57,175 nucleotides of DNA from an uncultured Pelagibacteraceae bacterium (GCA_902527075.1 CABZNM010000004.1:1-57175), one strand, 5' to 3'. Numbered from the stretch's first letter, positions 7,867 to 14,215 are shown. Notes: a model not told the origin generated them from the letters alone. Program-made: numbers and translations.

Positions 7867-8193
7867 TTAACCTCCAGGTTTAGAATAACTGCCAAGCACT
7901 GTGCTGGCCTTTGAGACTATTTCCGTCATATCAACGGCCTCTAGTATTACTGCATCAGATACCATACCGGTAGATTGAACCGCAATTTTTGCAGCTGCAG
8001 CTGAATTAAAATCTGTACCATCAACACAGAGTACAAGATCAAGTTCTCCCCTTACAATATCAAAAGATAGTACTTTACCTCCGATAGACTCAACGAGCTT
8101 ACTTACTGCTTCTTTTCTATCATCAGAAGGGTTGCTCATAAATCCTTTAAGCGCCTCTGGTGTATATTTCGCCATCATATAAAATTTAGCCAT
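7867..8193 (-). CDS. GYD-domain protein
   Basis: A 108-residue member of the GYD family (dimeric alpha/beta barrel). Features are MAKFYMMAKYTPEALKGF at the start, SIGGKVLSFDIVRGELDLVLCVDGTD in the middle and AVDMTEIVSKASTV near the end. The family signature GYD reads GEL-D here. The function of GYD proteins is not established. The ATG at 8193 has AAAGGAG upstream. It is promoter-proximal in the five-gene small-protein cluster and diverges from the short-chain dehydrogenase across 88 bp, so the two transcripts share a control region. Confidence 0.72.
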   Translation of the reverse strand: MAKFYMMAKYTPEALKGFMSNPSDDRKEAVSKLVESIGGKVLSFDIVRGELDLVLCVDGTDFNSAAAAKIAVQSTGMVSDAVILEAVDMTEIVSKASTVLGSYSKPGG

Positions 8194-8229
8194 ATTTACT
8201 CCTTTAAATAAAAATTATTATGGACTATC

Positions 8230-8259
8230 TTGATTAAATTATTACTACAAATTTTTATA
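8230..8259 (+). promoter_or_regulatory. Candidate promoter of the short-chain dehydrogenase gene
   Basis: TTGATT at 8230-8235 and TTTATA at 8254-8259 are separated by 18 bp and lie 22 bp before the ATG at 8282, which has a CGGAG ribosome-binding site at 8272-8276. This sits within the 88-bp divergent region that also serves the GYD-led small-protein cluster. Confidence 0.35.
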
Positions 8260-8281
8260 TCTTTCTAAACACGGAGAAAAT

Positions 8282-9145
8282 ATGACTAATCTTAGAGGAA
8301 AAACACTATTTATTACCGGTGCAACTCGGGGAATTGGGTTTGCCATCGCTAGAAGGGCTGCTGAGGATGGAGCTAATATAGCAATCATAGCAAAGACTAC
8401 TGAGCCACATCCAAAATTACCAGGAACCATTTTTACTGCAGCAGAGGAATTAAATGCTGCTGGAGGAAACGCAATTGGAATTAAAACAGATATTCGTTTT
8501 GAAGATCAAGTCATAGCAGCGGTTGATCAGACAGTAGAGAAATTTGGAGGTATTGATATTTGTGTTAATAACGCAAGTGCAATCAGTCTTACACCTACTC
8601 TTCAAACCGATATGAAAAGATATGATTTAATGCATGGTATCAACACACGTGGAACATTTCTTGTTTCTAAATGCTGTATACCTCACCTTAGGAAAGGAAC
8701 CAATCCTCATATCTTAAACCTTGGTCCGCCACTCAACATGGAGAGCCAGTGGTTTAGTCCTCATGTTGCATATACAATGGCAAAATACGGAATGAGCATG
8801 TGCACTTTAGGGATGTCAGAAGAATTAAAATCATCAGGTATAGCTGTAAACTCTTTATGGCCAAGAACTATGATCAATACTGCAGCAGTAAATAATATTT
8901 TAGCTCTGTCAATGGAAGACAAAGGTGTAAGTAAATGTCGAACTCCAGCTATTATGGGAGATGCAGCATATCTTATTCTTACTCAGGACTCTAAAAAGTT
9001 TACAGGTAATATGTGTGTAGATGATAGCACTATAATCAAATCTGGAAAAACTGATTTAACAGAGTACTTAGCAACTCCAGATGCTGAGCCCTTTCCTGAT
9101 TTCTTTGTAAACGAGAGTGATGGGACTGATATTGCTCTAGATTAA
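8282..9145 (+). CDS. HSDL2-like short-chain dehydrogenase/reductase
   Basis: A 287-residue NAD(P)-dependent SDR. The cofactor motif TGATRGIG is at residues 12-19, the NNAS stability motif at 96-99, and the catalytic YxxxK is Y164-TMA-K168. The segments HILNLGPPLN, AYTMAKYGMSM and VNSLWPRTMINTAA closely follow hydroxysteroid-dehydrogenase-like protein 2. In that family the residue after NL or NI is the conserved serine; here it is G148, so the canonical catalytic serine appears to be missing. The substrate is unknown (fatty acyl, terpenoid or steroid alcohols in relatives). It diverges from the GYD/SnoaL/cupin cluster. Confidence 0.85.
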   Translation: MTNLRGKTLFITGATRGIGFAIARRAAEDGANIAIIAKTTEPHPKLPGTIFTAAEELNAAGGNAIGIKTDIRFEDQVIAAVDQTVEKFGGIDICVNNASAISLTPTLQTDMKRYDLMHGINTRGTFLVSKCCIPHLRKGTNPHILNLGPPLNMESQWFSPHVAYTMAKYGMSMCTLGMSEELKSSGIAVNSLWPRTMINTAAVNNILALSMEDKGVSKCRTPAIMGDAAYLILTQDSKKFTGNMCVDDSTIIKSGKTDLTEYLATPDAEPFPDFFVNESDGTDIALD

Positions 9146-9157
9146 ACTATCAAAATA

Positions 9158-9271
9158 ATGGAACGGTTTAATTTTAAACAATTCTTACAGATACTTTATA
9201 GAATTCTAACCTTTCCAATTTTAGGTTTAATTATTCTTGGATTAGTTTTGTTATTGATGAGTATGTTCTAA
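9158..9271 (+). CDS. Possible 37-aa membrane microprotein
   Basis: A short frame 12 bp after the SDR stop, MERFNFKQFLQILYRILT..., with a strongly hydrophobic C-terminal half (PILGLIILGLVLLLMSMF) and a basic N-terminal half. It ends one base before the stop of the convergent zinc-ribbon gene. No good ribosome-binding site is visible. The composition and snug fit support a real gene, but nothing else does. Confidence 0.35.
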   Translation: MERFNFKQFLQILYRILTFPILGLIILGLVLLLMSMF

Positions 9272-9445
9272 TTACTCGTCAAAACGTTTTGTGTTGCAAG
9301 AGTGTATTGTTTCGTCATAAACTGAGGCATTCTCACCCGAACAGCAGGGGTCAATATTAGTTTTACACTTAGGACATTGGTAATGACCATGAACCTCTAT
9401 TGGGGTGATTTCAGTATTACACCAGTTACACAATTGAAGAATCAT
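9272..9445 (-). CDS. Small zinc-ribbon protein (57 aa)
   Basis: The protein reads MILQLCNWCNTEITPIEVHG... then YQCPKCKTNIDPCCSGE. Two CxxC knuckles (CNWC and CPKC) about 20 residues apart form a zinc ribbon, followed by a CC pair and one more Cys near the end. The sequence is in good protein register with a stop two codons before the ATG. AGGA abuts the ATG, so the initiation mode is unclear. Function unknown; such ribbons bind nucleic acid or protein partners. It lies 22 bp downstream of another small minus-strand gene. Confidence 0.6.
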   Translation of the reverse strand: MILQLCNWCNTEITPIEVHGHYQCPKCKTNIDPCCSGENASVYDETIHSCNTKRFDE

Positions 9446-9467
9446 TCCTCATTATATCATTTGAGTA

Positions 9468-9662
9468 CTAATTTTGATCTGATTCGATTGCGTTATCTTC
9501 ATTCATTAAAATGGGCCTTCCATCATGAGCTGTATTTAATGGTATTATTTTACCGTTAAAACGAACGCACAACGTAGGTGAGGATCTTTTCTGTGGGCCA
9601 AGGTTTACCTCAAGATTTACAAGCAAAAGTTCCACATTTTCTAAAATTTCAATTATTTTCAT
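9468..9662 (-). CDS. Hypothetical small protein (64 aa)
   Basis: MKIIEILENVELLLVNLEVNLGPQ... continuing with a strand-like VRFNGKIIPLN and an acidic tail. The composition is protein-like and it sits in the same orientation and 22 bp ahead of the zinc-ribbon gene. AGGA lies about 12 nt before the ATG. A minus-strand promoter TTGCAC (9734-9729) with TATAAA 15 bp on is possible. No family recognised. Confidence 0.45.
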   Translation of the reverse strand: MKIIEILENVELLLVNLEVNLGPQKRSSPTLCVRFNGKIIPLNTAHDGRPILMNEDNAIESDQN

Positions 9663-9750
9663 ATTTTTACTATTTTCCTAATTTTTTTATTTAATACATT
9701 GATTTTTTTATAACTTTTATGTAAAAAGTGCAACAATCCACGTTATCATC

Positions 9751-9787
9751 AAAAGCTTAAATACTCACAAGGTGTTTAAGCTTTTTT
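9751..9787 (+). terminator. Rho-independent terminator-like hairpin
   Basis: A 14-bp stem (9751-9764 with 9772-9785, one G-T pair) and a 7-nt loop, ending in a run of six T. On the minus strand it also ends in TTTT, so it can work both ways. No annotated gene leads into it on either strand, so it may end an unrecognised short plus-strand transcript or insulate the RNA gene downstream. Confidence 0.6.
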
Positions 9788-9796
9788 CATTTTACA

Positions 9797-9825
9797 TTAA
9801 CAAATAATCTCTTAGCTGCTATCAT
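9797..9825 (+). promoter_or_regulatory. Promoter of the structured RNA
   Basis: TTAACA at 9797-9802 and TATCAT at 9820-9825 with an ideal 17-bp spacer form one of the best sigma-70-type promoters in the window. The predicted start is near 9833. Confidence 0.5.
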
Positions 9826-9832
9826 ATTTATT

Positions 9833-9989
9833 GATGATTAACGTGGAGGTTAAAAAGATGGTGCCACCAACAATTTAGAGGGTGGTGGCCAAAACCGTCT
9901 CAAACAAATATTCTAGTCTGTGATAACAGACAACTGCGAAAATGCAGTTTACATAATAAGAATCCCATTCAAACGAATGGGATTTTTTT
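9833..9989 (+). ncRNA. Putative structured small RNA of unknown family
   Basis: A region of about 157 nt with its own promoter and a canonical terminator and no long reading frame. Three stem-loops lie before the terminator. The first pairs 9863-9869 with 9883-9889, the second pairs GTCTGT with ACAGAC around a GATA loop (9916-9931), and the third pairs AACTGC with GCAGTT (9932-9949). Near the 5' end GGAGG (9845-9849) is placed 8 nt before an ATG that opens a six-codon frame, MVPPTI, ending in TAG inside the first hairpin, like a leader peptide. No gene follows on this strand, so it is not an attenuator for a downstream operon. It does not match tmRNA, SRP RNA, 6S or RNase P as I know them. 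Confidence 0.5.
9961..9989 (+). terminator. Terminator of the structured RNA
   Basis: A perfect 10-bp stem (9961-9970 with 9975-9984), AAAC loop and a seven-T run at 9983-9989. This is a textbook intrinsic terminator for plus-strand transcription. Its T tract overlaps the stop codon of the convergent DUF4149 gene, for which the hairpin could also act as a 3' end. Confidence 0.85.
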
Positions 9990-10398
9990 ATACGTAACTG
10001 ATGATAAGAAAAATTGAAATTAAAAGCTGAATAATAAAAATTAATACAGAAAAAAAGTGAAGAGCTTTAAACATTTTAACTGCACTTTCGTCACCATTTA
10101 ATTGAAGATCACGATACGTATTTATTCTGGGTGTAATGATATAAGCATTAATAAGAAACAAAAATGCAGTTATCAATGATAATGACCAGTACATAGATAA
10201 TTCAGCAAACAAAGCACTCAAAGAGGCCAATAAAGATAAAATAAATCCATAAATAAACATTCTTGGAAAAATAATTCTAAGAAACTTTCCAGCCTGTTGT
10301 TCATCTAGACTCTTAAAAACTGCAGGTGTCACAATAGACATAAAAAAGATCATAAATCCAATTATGAGGCTGTGTATAAAAATTGTTAAAAACAACAT
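9988..10398 (-). CDS. DUF4149 family membrane protein
   Basis: A 136-residue protein with four predicted membrane helices (about residues 3-24, 47-67, 70-90 and 112-134). It shows the TMEM205-like/DUF4149 pattern: IVTPAVFKSLDEQQAGKFLRIIFPRMF in the first loop and ITPRINTYRD after helix 3. Length is normal for the family. Function unknown. It diverges from the IsdG-like gene. Confidence 0.75.
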   Translation of the reverse strand: MLFLTIFIHSLIIGFMIFFMSIVTPAVFKSLDEQQAGKFLRIIFPRMFIYGFILSLLASLSALFAELSMYWSLSLITAFLFLINAYIITPRINTYRDLQLNGDESAVKMFKALHFFSVLIFIIQLLISIFLIISYV

Positions 10399-10438
10399 AA
10401 GTAATGTATCTACCCTTAAAAGAACAGATTTTCAACTG

Positions 10439-10466
10439 TTGAAATCTTATTCTATCGATTTAGATT
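10439..10466 (+). promoter_or_regulatory. Promoter of the IsdG-like/CRTAC1 unit, leaderless arrangement
   Basis: TTGAAA at 10439-10444 and TAGATT at 10461-10466 have a 16-bp spacer. The -10 ends 7 nt before the ATG at 10474, and no Shine-Dalgarno sequence is present, so transcription probably starts at the start codon. Confidence 0.45.
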
Positions 10467-10473
10467 CGTGAAT

Positions 10474-10776
10474 ATGTTTATAGCAATGAATAGATTCAAA
10501 ATTATTTTGGGTTGTGAGAGTGATTTTGAAGATGTTTGGAAAAATAGAGAGACTTATCTTGATGAGGTTGATGGCTTCATGGGATTTAATCTTATTAAAG
10601 GTGAAACAACAGAGGAATTCACACTTTATGCATCACATAGTACTTGGACAAGTCAAAAGCACTTCGAAGCTTGGACAAAATCAGAGTCATTTAGAAAGGC
10701 TCATAAAAATGCTGGTACGAATAAAAAACTTTACATTGGCCATCCTCAATTTGAGGGATTCAATGTGGTTCTCTAA
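10474..10776 (+). CDS. IsdG/ABM-family heme-degrading-type monooxygenase
   Basis: A 100-residue protein starting MFIAMNRFKIILGCESDFEDVW, the typical opening of IsdG-like members of the antibiotic-biosynthesis-monooxygenase family. It has the conserved later block STWTSQKHFEAWTKSESFRKAHKNAG, including the W, FxxWxxS and FxxAH positions. IsdG-type enzymes open heme using oxygen; other members act on quinones or have no known activity. A GTG six bases upstream (10468) could also start it, but the family start matches the ATG. Its last 14 nt overlap the CRTAC1-like gene, so the two are made from one transcript. Confidence 0.78.
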   Translation: MFIAMNRFKIILGCESDFEDVWKNRETYLDEVDGFMGFNLIKGETTEEFTLYASHSTWTSQKHFEAWTKSESFRKAHKNAGTNKKLYIGHPQFEGFNVVL

Positions 10777-12214
10777 AAATAGACTATTTAAACATTTGCA
10801 AATAGTTTTTGTTATCTATCTATTTAACTGTAATGTTGTGATGGCAGATTTTTTTGAAAATATATCAAATCTTATTGAAAATAATGTAGATCGTCTAAGT
10901 TATGGAGTATCGGTAACCGATATTAATAAAGACGGTAAATTCGAATTTGTTGTTACAGGATTTGGTACTGACAATTTGGCCCTAGGTTATGAAGATGATA
11001 TTCTTAAAAATCTAATTAAAAACAATAATTTCAACGACACAAATAGAAGAACTATTGGTGTTGCTGCATGTGACATCGATCAAGATGGTTATGAGGAAGT
11101 TTATTTTTTGAATACTGATACATACAGTGGTGAAAAACAATACTCTGACAGACTCCTCGATATAAAACAAAATGAAATTGTCGATTTGTTTTCGCTAGAT
11201 AAAAATATGAAGGAATTAAATTATACAGCTGGTAGGTCAGTAGCATGTGTAGATAGAGAAGGTAATGGCAAGTATGGTATATACATTGCAAATTATGGTG
11301 GTCCAACAAGATTCTATGAATACCACAATGACTCAATATCAGATAAAGCGCCTGATTTAAAGATTGATCAGATTACTGGAGGTAGAGCCATTGTGGTAGG
11401 ACACATAATCTCTGACCATAATGATATTTTTGCAGCAAATGAGCGCGGTGCAAATTTTCTATATAGGAATGACAATGGAACTTTTGTTGATGTAGCCAAT
11501 GAATATGAAGTACAAGATATTTTCCAAAATGGAAGAGGTACTACCCTATCAAACATTTTCTATGATGGTGAATTAGGCATAATTAATGGAAACTGGATGG
11601 GTTATCATCGCACTTATGTTCGAAAGGGAGAAAAGTTCAAAGATATTGCAAAACCAGACTTTGATACGCCAACAAGAGTAAGAACTATTATATCAGCAGA
11701 TTTTGATAATGATGGTTATGATGAAGTGTTTATAAACAACATTGGTGAGCCGAATAAACTTTTTAAGATCCTACAATCAGGAGAGTTTGAAAAGATTGAC
11801 TTAAATCAAGCATTAGAACCAAATGGCCTTGGCACAGGTGCAGCTGTTGCAGATATTGACAATGACGGTATTTTAGAATTATTAATTTCGCACGGTGAAA
11901 GTGGTGAGCAACCGTTATCCCTTTATAAAGCAAATGTTCCAAGTAATCATAAATATATTAGAATAAAACCAATTAATGCTTTTGGTGCACCTGCACGTGG
12001 CGCGACTGTCAAACTCTATAGTGATCAGCGAGTGCATGCTAAAACAATTGATGCAGGTTCAGGTTACTTATGTCAAATGGAACCAGTTGCACACTATGGT
12101 ATAAGAAATTCAGAGATAATTGAAAAAATAGAAGTGAAATGGACAAATGGTGAAGTAACGGAGTACAAAGATTTTGAAATCAATGAAACACTAGTAATTA
12201 AACAAAAAAATTAG
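10763..12214 (+). CDS. Secreted CRTAC1-type protein (VCBS/FG-GAP repeats plus ASPIC/UnbV domain)
   Basis: A 483-residue exported protein. After a signal peptide (HLQIVFVIYLFNCNVVMA) come calcium-binding repeat units of a seven-bladed propeller: DINKDGKFE, DIDQDGYEE, DREGNGKYG, DFDNDGYDE and DIDNDGILE. The C-terminal ASPIC/UnbV domain runs from about residue 390 (KYIRIKPINAFGAPARGATVKLY through GSGYLCQMEPVAHYGI to EVKWTNGE). The start at 10763 has GAGGG upstream; the long in-frame lead from 10514 is antisense-free but overlaps the IsdG-like gene in another frame and is rejected. Role unknown; relatives are extracellular and bind calcium. It is translationally coupled to the monooxygenase. Confidence 0.85.
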   Translation: MWFSKNRLFKHLQIVFVIYLFNCNVVMADFFENISNLIENNVDRLSYGVSVTDINKDGKFEFVVTGFGTDNLALGYEDDILKNLIKNNNFNDTNRRTIGVAACDIDQDGYEEVYFLNTDTYSGEKQYSDRLLDIKQNEIVDLFSLDKNMKELNYTAGRSVACVDREGNGKYGIYIANYGGPTRFYEYHNDSISDKAPDLKIDQITGGRAIVVGHIISDHNDIFAANERGANFLYRNDNGTFVDVANEYEVQDIFQNGRGTTLSNIFYDGELGIINGNWMGYHRTYVRKGEKFKDIAKPDFDTPTRVRTIISADFDNDGYDEVFINNIGEPNKLFKILQSGEFEKIDLNQALEPNGLGTGAAVADIDNDGILELLISHGESGEQPLSLYKANVPSNHKYIRIKPINAFGAPARGATVKLYSDQRVHAKTIDAGSGYLCQMEPVAHYGIRNSEIIEKIEVKWTNGEVTEYKDFEINETLVIKQKN

Positions 12215-12921
12215 TTGGCCATTTGAATAAAAATATCACCCATTCCACCCTGAACCTCTTCAATAGGTTGACTGTTTCTAAATTCACACATAGCACCTGT
12301 CATTTCGTTAGAAGCAATAGAAACAAGTTGATCAGTGCTACATTCCGATGCGTTATGTAGTAATCCAATTACTAAATCACCGCCTACTGTAAACACTTGT
12401 TCTTTATCAAGCTTGTCATTTTTACAAAAATAATTTTTATTAACTCTCCTTGGAAAATTATCTTTTGCACAAGGATCTTTAATCGTTAAGACATAAAATT
12501 CATGATCTGTGTTATCAAACATAAATTTTGCCTTTCTTGTTTTGGCATATTTCATTAAATCACAAGTACAAGGCCAACAGCATCTATAATATTCACCACA
12601 AATCAAATTATTTGTATCCTCTTCGTAAATCCTTACTAAGTCAGGGGCATCGCCTGGTCTTAACAGGGATCCAGATACTGAACAGTACATCTTGTTGTAT
12701 TCAACAAAATCTTCAGCTGTTAAACTTTGTTCTAGCGCGAAGCTAAAAAATTTAGGACCCGCAGCATTTCTGTTGCCGTCAGGGAAAATTCCTTCCCAAG
12801 ACTCATAAATATGATCGTAGTATTTTTGGCCTATCTCAATTGGCTCAACACTATCTTCTGCAGTTACATGAAAAATCACAATATGCAGGCAGAAAATAAG
12901 AGCAATAATGTTACGAAGCAT
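12211..12921 (-). CDS. Secreted cysteine-rich protein of unknown function
   Basis: A 236-residue protein with a signal peptide (MLRNIIALIFCLHIVIFHVTA) and about a dozen cysteines in the mature part, including the dense run CGEYYRCCWPCTCDLMKYAK around residues 109-128. The cysteines suggest disulfides or a metal site in the periplasm. No named family is recognised. The start at 12921 has only weak upstream complementarity to the ribosome. It converges on the CRTAC1 gene with a 4-nt stop overlap and follows a set of small minus-strand genes. Confidence 0.65.
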   Translation of the reverse strand: MLRNIIALIFCLHIVIFHVTAEDSVEPIEIGQKYYDHIYESWEGIFPDGNRNAAGPKFFSFALEQSLTAEDFVEYNKMYCSVSGSLLRPGDAPDLVRIYEEDTNNLICGEYYRCCWPCTCDLMKYAKTRKAKFMFDNTDHEFYVLTIKDPCAKDNFPRRVNKNYFCKNDKLDKEQVFTVGGDLVIGLLHNASECSTDQLVSIASNEMTGAMCEFRNSQPIEEVQGGMGDIFIQMAN

Positions 12922-12961
12922 AAAACTTTAACTAATTCTTATTTGATAAAAGGGAAGTAGT

Positions 12962-13147
12962 TTATAATCTATTTTTTTCTGCCTTCCATGTGCCACCATA
13001 TTGATAACTTTGTTGTTTTTGTTTTTCAGGAAGACATACTTTGCATAGAAAAACCCAAGATTTAGTATTTTCGTATCGACATCTGTAAAGAACTCTCTGA
13101 GCAGTAGAGCAATTATGACAGGATTTTTTTCTAATCCTCTTTATCAT
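12962..13147 (-). CDS. Small zinc-finger protein (61 aa)
   Basis: MIKRIRKKSCHNCSTAQRVLYRCRY... with WVFLCKVCLPEK and a YQYGGTWKAEK tail. CHNC and CKVC knuckles form a likely zinc site. The combination of a basic start, YRCR, WVFLC and YGGTWK matches a small conserved hypothetical protein that I recall from Proteobacteria. It overlaps the preceding 47-codon gene by 17 nt, which indicates coupled translation. Function unknown. Confidence 0.72.
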   Translation of the reverse strand: MIKRIRKKSCHNCSTAQRVLYRCRYENTKSWVFLCKVCLPEKQKQQSYQYGGTWKAEKNRL

Positions 13148-13274
13148 CTATTTCTTCAAATTCGCCTTCAAAAATTCTATTTTGATTTTTTTTTCTATGA
13201 AAAAAAATTTTTTTTATTAGATAACTAATCGAAATAATAAAAATTATTATTATTAAAGACGTTAATATTTTCAT
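13131..13274 (-). CDS. Small membrane-anchored protein (47 aa)
   Basis: MKILTSLIIIIFIISISYLI... has an N-terminal membrane helix, then a basic stretch (KKIFFHRKKNQ) and an acidic end (FEGEFEEIDDKED). Start 13274 lies 2 nt after the stop of the upstream membrane protein, and the end overlaps the zinc-finger gene by 17 nt, so the three form a tight operon. Family unknown; the layout resembles other tiny alphaproteobacterial proteins with a helix and acidic tail. Confidence 0.55.
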   Translation of the reverse strand: MKILTSLIIIIFIISISYLIKKIFFHRKKNQNRIFEGEFEEIDDKED

Positions 13275-13276
13275 AT

Positions 13277-13900
13277 TTAATTTTTCTGTGTTTTATAAAA
13301 ATAAATCGCTAAATAATAAAATACAAACGATCCAATAATCCAAGCAGATTGAGTTTGTAATGCCACAGTTCTATCTCCTATCACTTGTAGCTTAGGATTA
13401 AACCACGAACCAAGTGGCATCATTGGTGCCCAAGACAACAGAGCGTTTCCACCAACTTGATGATGATATATAACTATCTCAACTAAAATATTTTGAAACA
13501 TAAACCACGCAAGTAAAACAAGGAATACAGACCAATAGAATTTTTTAAAACTCTCCTTATTTCTAAATATCCATCCAACTAAAAGTATTCCAAACCATAC
13601 AATACCTGTATCACCTAAAGAATTCACTATCCAGTTAATATTCATTGGTATAGCACAGCTTAATGCTTCAGATCTTCTTAGGTTGACCTCTTCTCCATTT
13701 AGTAATCCATAATTAATCCAAAGTTCCCATCCTAATGCAGCAAATATAAACGATGAAATCAAGGTAAGCGATACCCATCTTTCCATTTTATTTTTCAGAA
13801 TAAGATATGCTGATAATATTAGAGGCGCAGATGCAGCTGAATAAACTACAGATACTCTTCTAGCCTCAAAAGGTTCTAAACCGCAATCAAATGGCCACAT
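13277..13900 (-). CDS. Integral membrane protein of unknown function (207 aa)
   Basis: Five to six hydrophobic helices are visible (about residues 20-36, 42-60, 88-108, 120-140 and 185-203). Between them are a conserved-looking WELWINYGLLNGEEVNLRRSEALSC loop and YHHQVGGNALLSWAPMMPLG. The HHQ and acidic residues near membrane ends may matter for function, but I do not recognise a family. It is first of a three-gene unit with two tiny downstream genes, and itself follows a tRNA and a 50-codon membrane gene. Confidence 0.6.
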   Translation of the reverse strand: MWPFDCGLEPFEARRVSVVYSAASAPLILSAYLILKNKMERWVSLTLISSFIFAALGWELWINYGLLNGEEVNLRRSEALSCAIPMNINWIVNSLGDTGIVWFGILLVGWIFRNKESFKKFYWSVFLVLLAWFMFQNILVEIVIYHHQVGGNALLSWAPMMPLGSWFNPKLQVIGDRTVALQTQSAWIIGSFVFYYLAIYFYKTQKN

Positions 13901-13910
13901 TCAGTTATAT

Positions 13911-14063
13911 TTAATTACTAAATATTAGAAAAGAGACTACACAAATTAATACAAAGGTGTACCAAGTAATTACCCAGTTTCTTGCTTTGTTGGGATTTAT
14001 GTCTTTACCCTTTTCGCCTTCTTTATTGTAAGGACCAAGTTTTTGATAAAATTTACGTGTCAT
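13911..14063 (-). CDS. Small membrane protein (50 aa) directly after tRNA-Lys
   Basis: MTRKFYQKLGPYNKEGEKGK... has a basic soluble start and a C-terminal helix (VITWYTFVLICVVSFLIF). The ATG lies 10 nt after the CCA end of tRNA-Lys, with no Shine-Dalgarno sequence, so it is probably expressed from the tRNA transcript after 3' processing. It ends 10 bp before the next membrane gene. Family unknown. Confidence 0.5.
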   Translation of the reverse strand: MTRKFYQKLGPYNKEGEKGKDINPNKARNWVITWYTFVLICVVSFLIFSN

Positions 14064-14073
14064 AATTTTTTAC

Positions 14074-14149
14074 TGGCGAGCCCGCTCGGGTTCGAACCGA
14101 GGACAACTCCCTTAAAAGGGGAGTGCTCTACCAACTGAGCTACGGGCTC
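14074..14149 (-). tRNA. tRNA-Lys (UUU)
   Basis: All arms fold. The acceptor pairs GAGCCCG with CGGGCTC, the D arm GCTC with GAGC, the anticodon stem CTCCC with GGGAG around loop CTTTTAA (anticodon UUU), and the T stem CTCGG with CCGAG around TTCGAAC. The discriminator is G and CCA is encoded. Total length is 76 nt including CCA. It lies between sufT and a small membrane gene on the same strand. Confidence 0.96.
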
Positions 14150-14215
14150 CTCAAGAATCACCTTTTTTAAGTTGTTTTAAAATATACTGCAATATAACTA
14201 TTTCAAGTAATTAAC

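Larger units (their letters stand above)
9738..9846. repeat. Inverted repeat flanking a terminator and promoter
   Basis: CCACGTTATCATCAA at 9738-9752 is the reverse complement, with one missing base, of TTGATGATTAACGTGG at 9831-9846. Between the arms lie a strong terminator-like hairpin and the promoter of a structured RNA. The right arm is the predicted 5' end of that RNA and reaches into a GGAGG. The arms could be operator sites for one regulator or could pair as RNA. Confidence 0.6.

Noticed and set aside
9377..9559. 60-codon plus-strand frame across the small zinc-ribbon and hypothetical genes
   Set aside because: It is antisense to a frame with two CxxC knuckles and has no ribosome-binding site.
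9738..9880. Type I toxin-antitoxin pair
   Set aside because: The only frame with a ribosome-binding site encodes six residues without a membrane segment, so there is no toxin candidate.
9730..9990. Split (permuted) tmRNA, SRP RNA, 6S RNA or RNase P RNA at the structured RNA locus
   Set aside because: No T-loop with CCA end or tag sequence, no SRP GGAAG-type apical loop, no long 6S-like bulged stem and far too short for RNase P.
10514..10762. N-terminal 83-codon extension of the CRTAC1-like protein
   Set aside because: It lies in another frame within the well-conserved IsdG-like gene, and the signal peptide begins only after 10763, which has its own ribosome-binding site.
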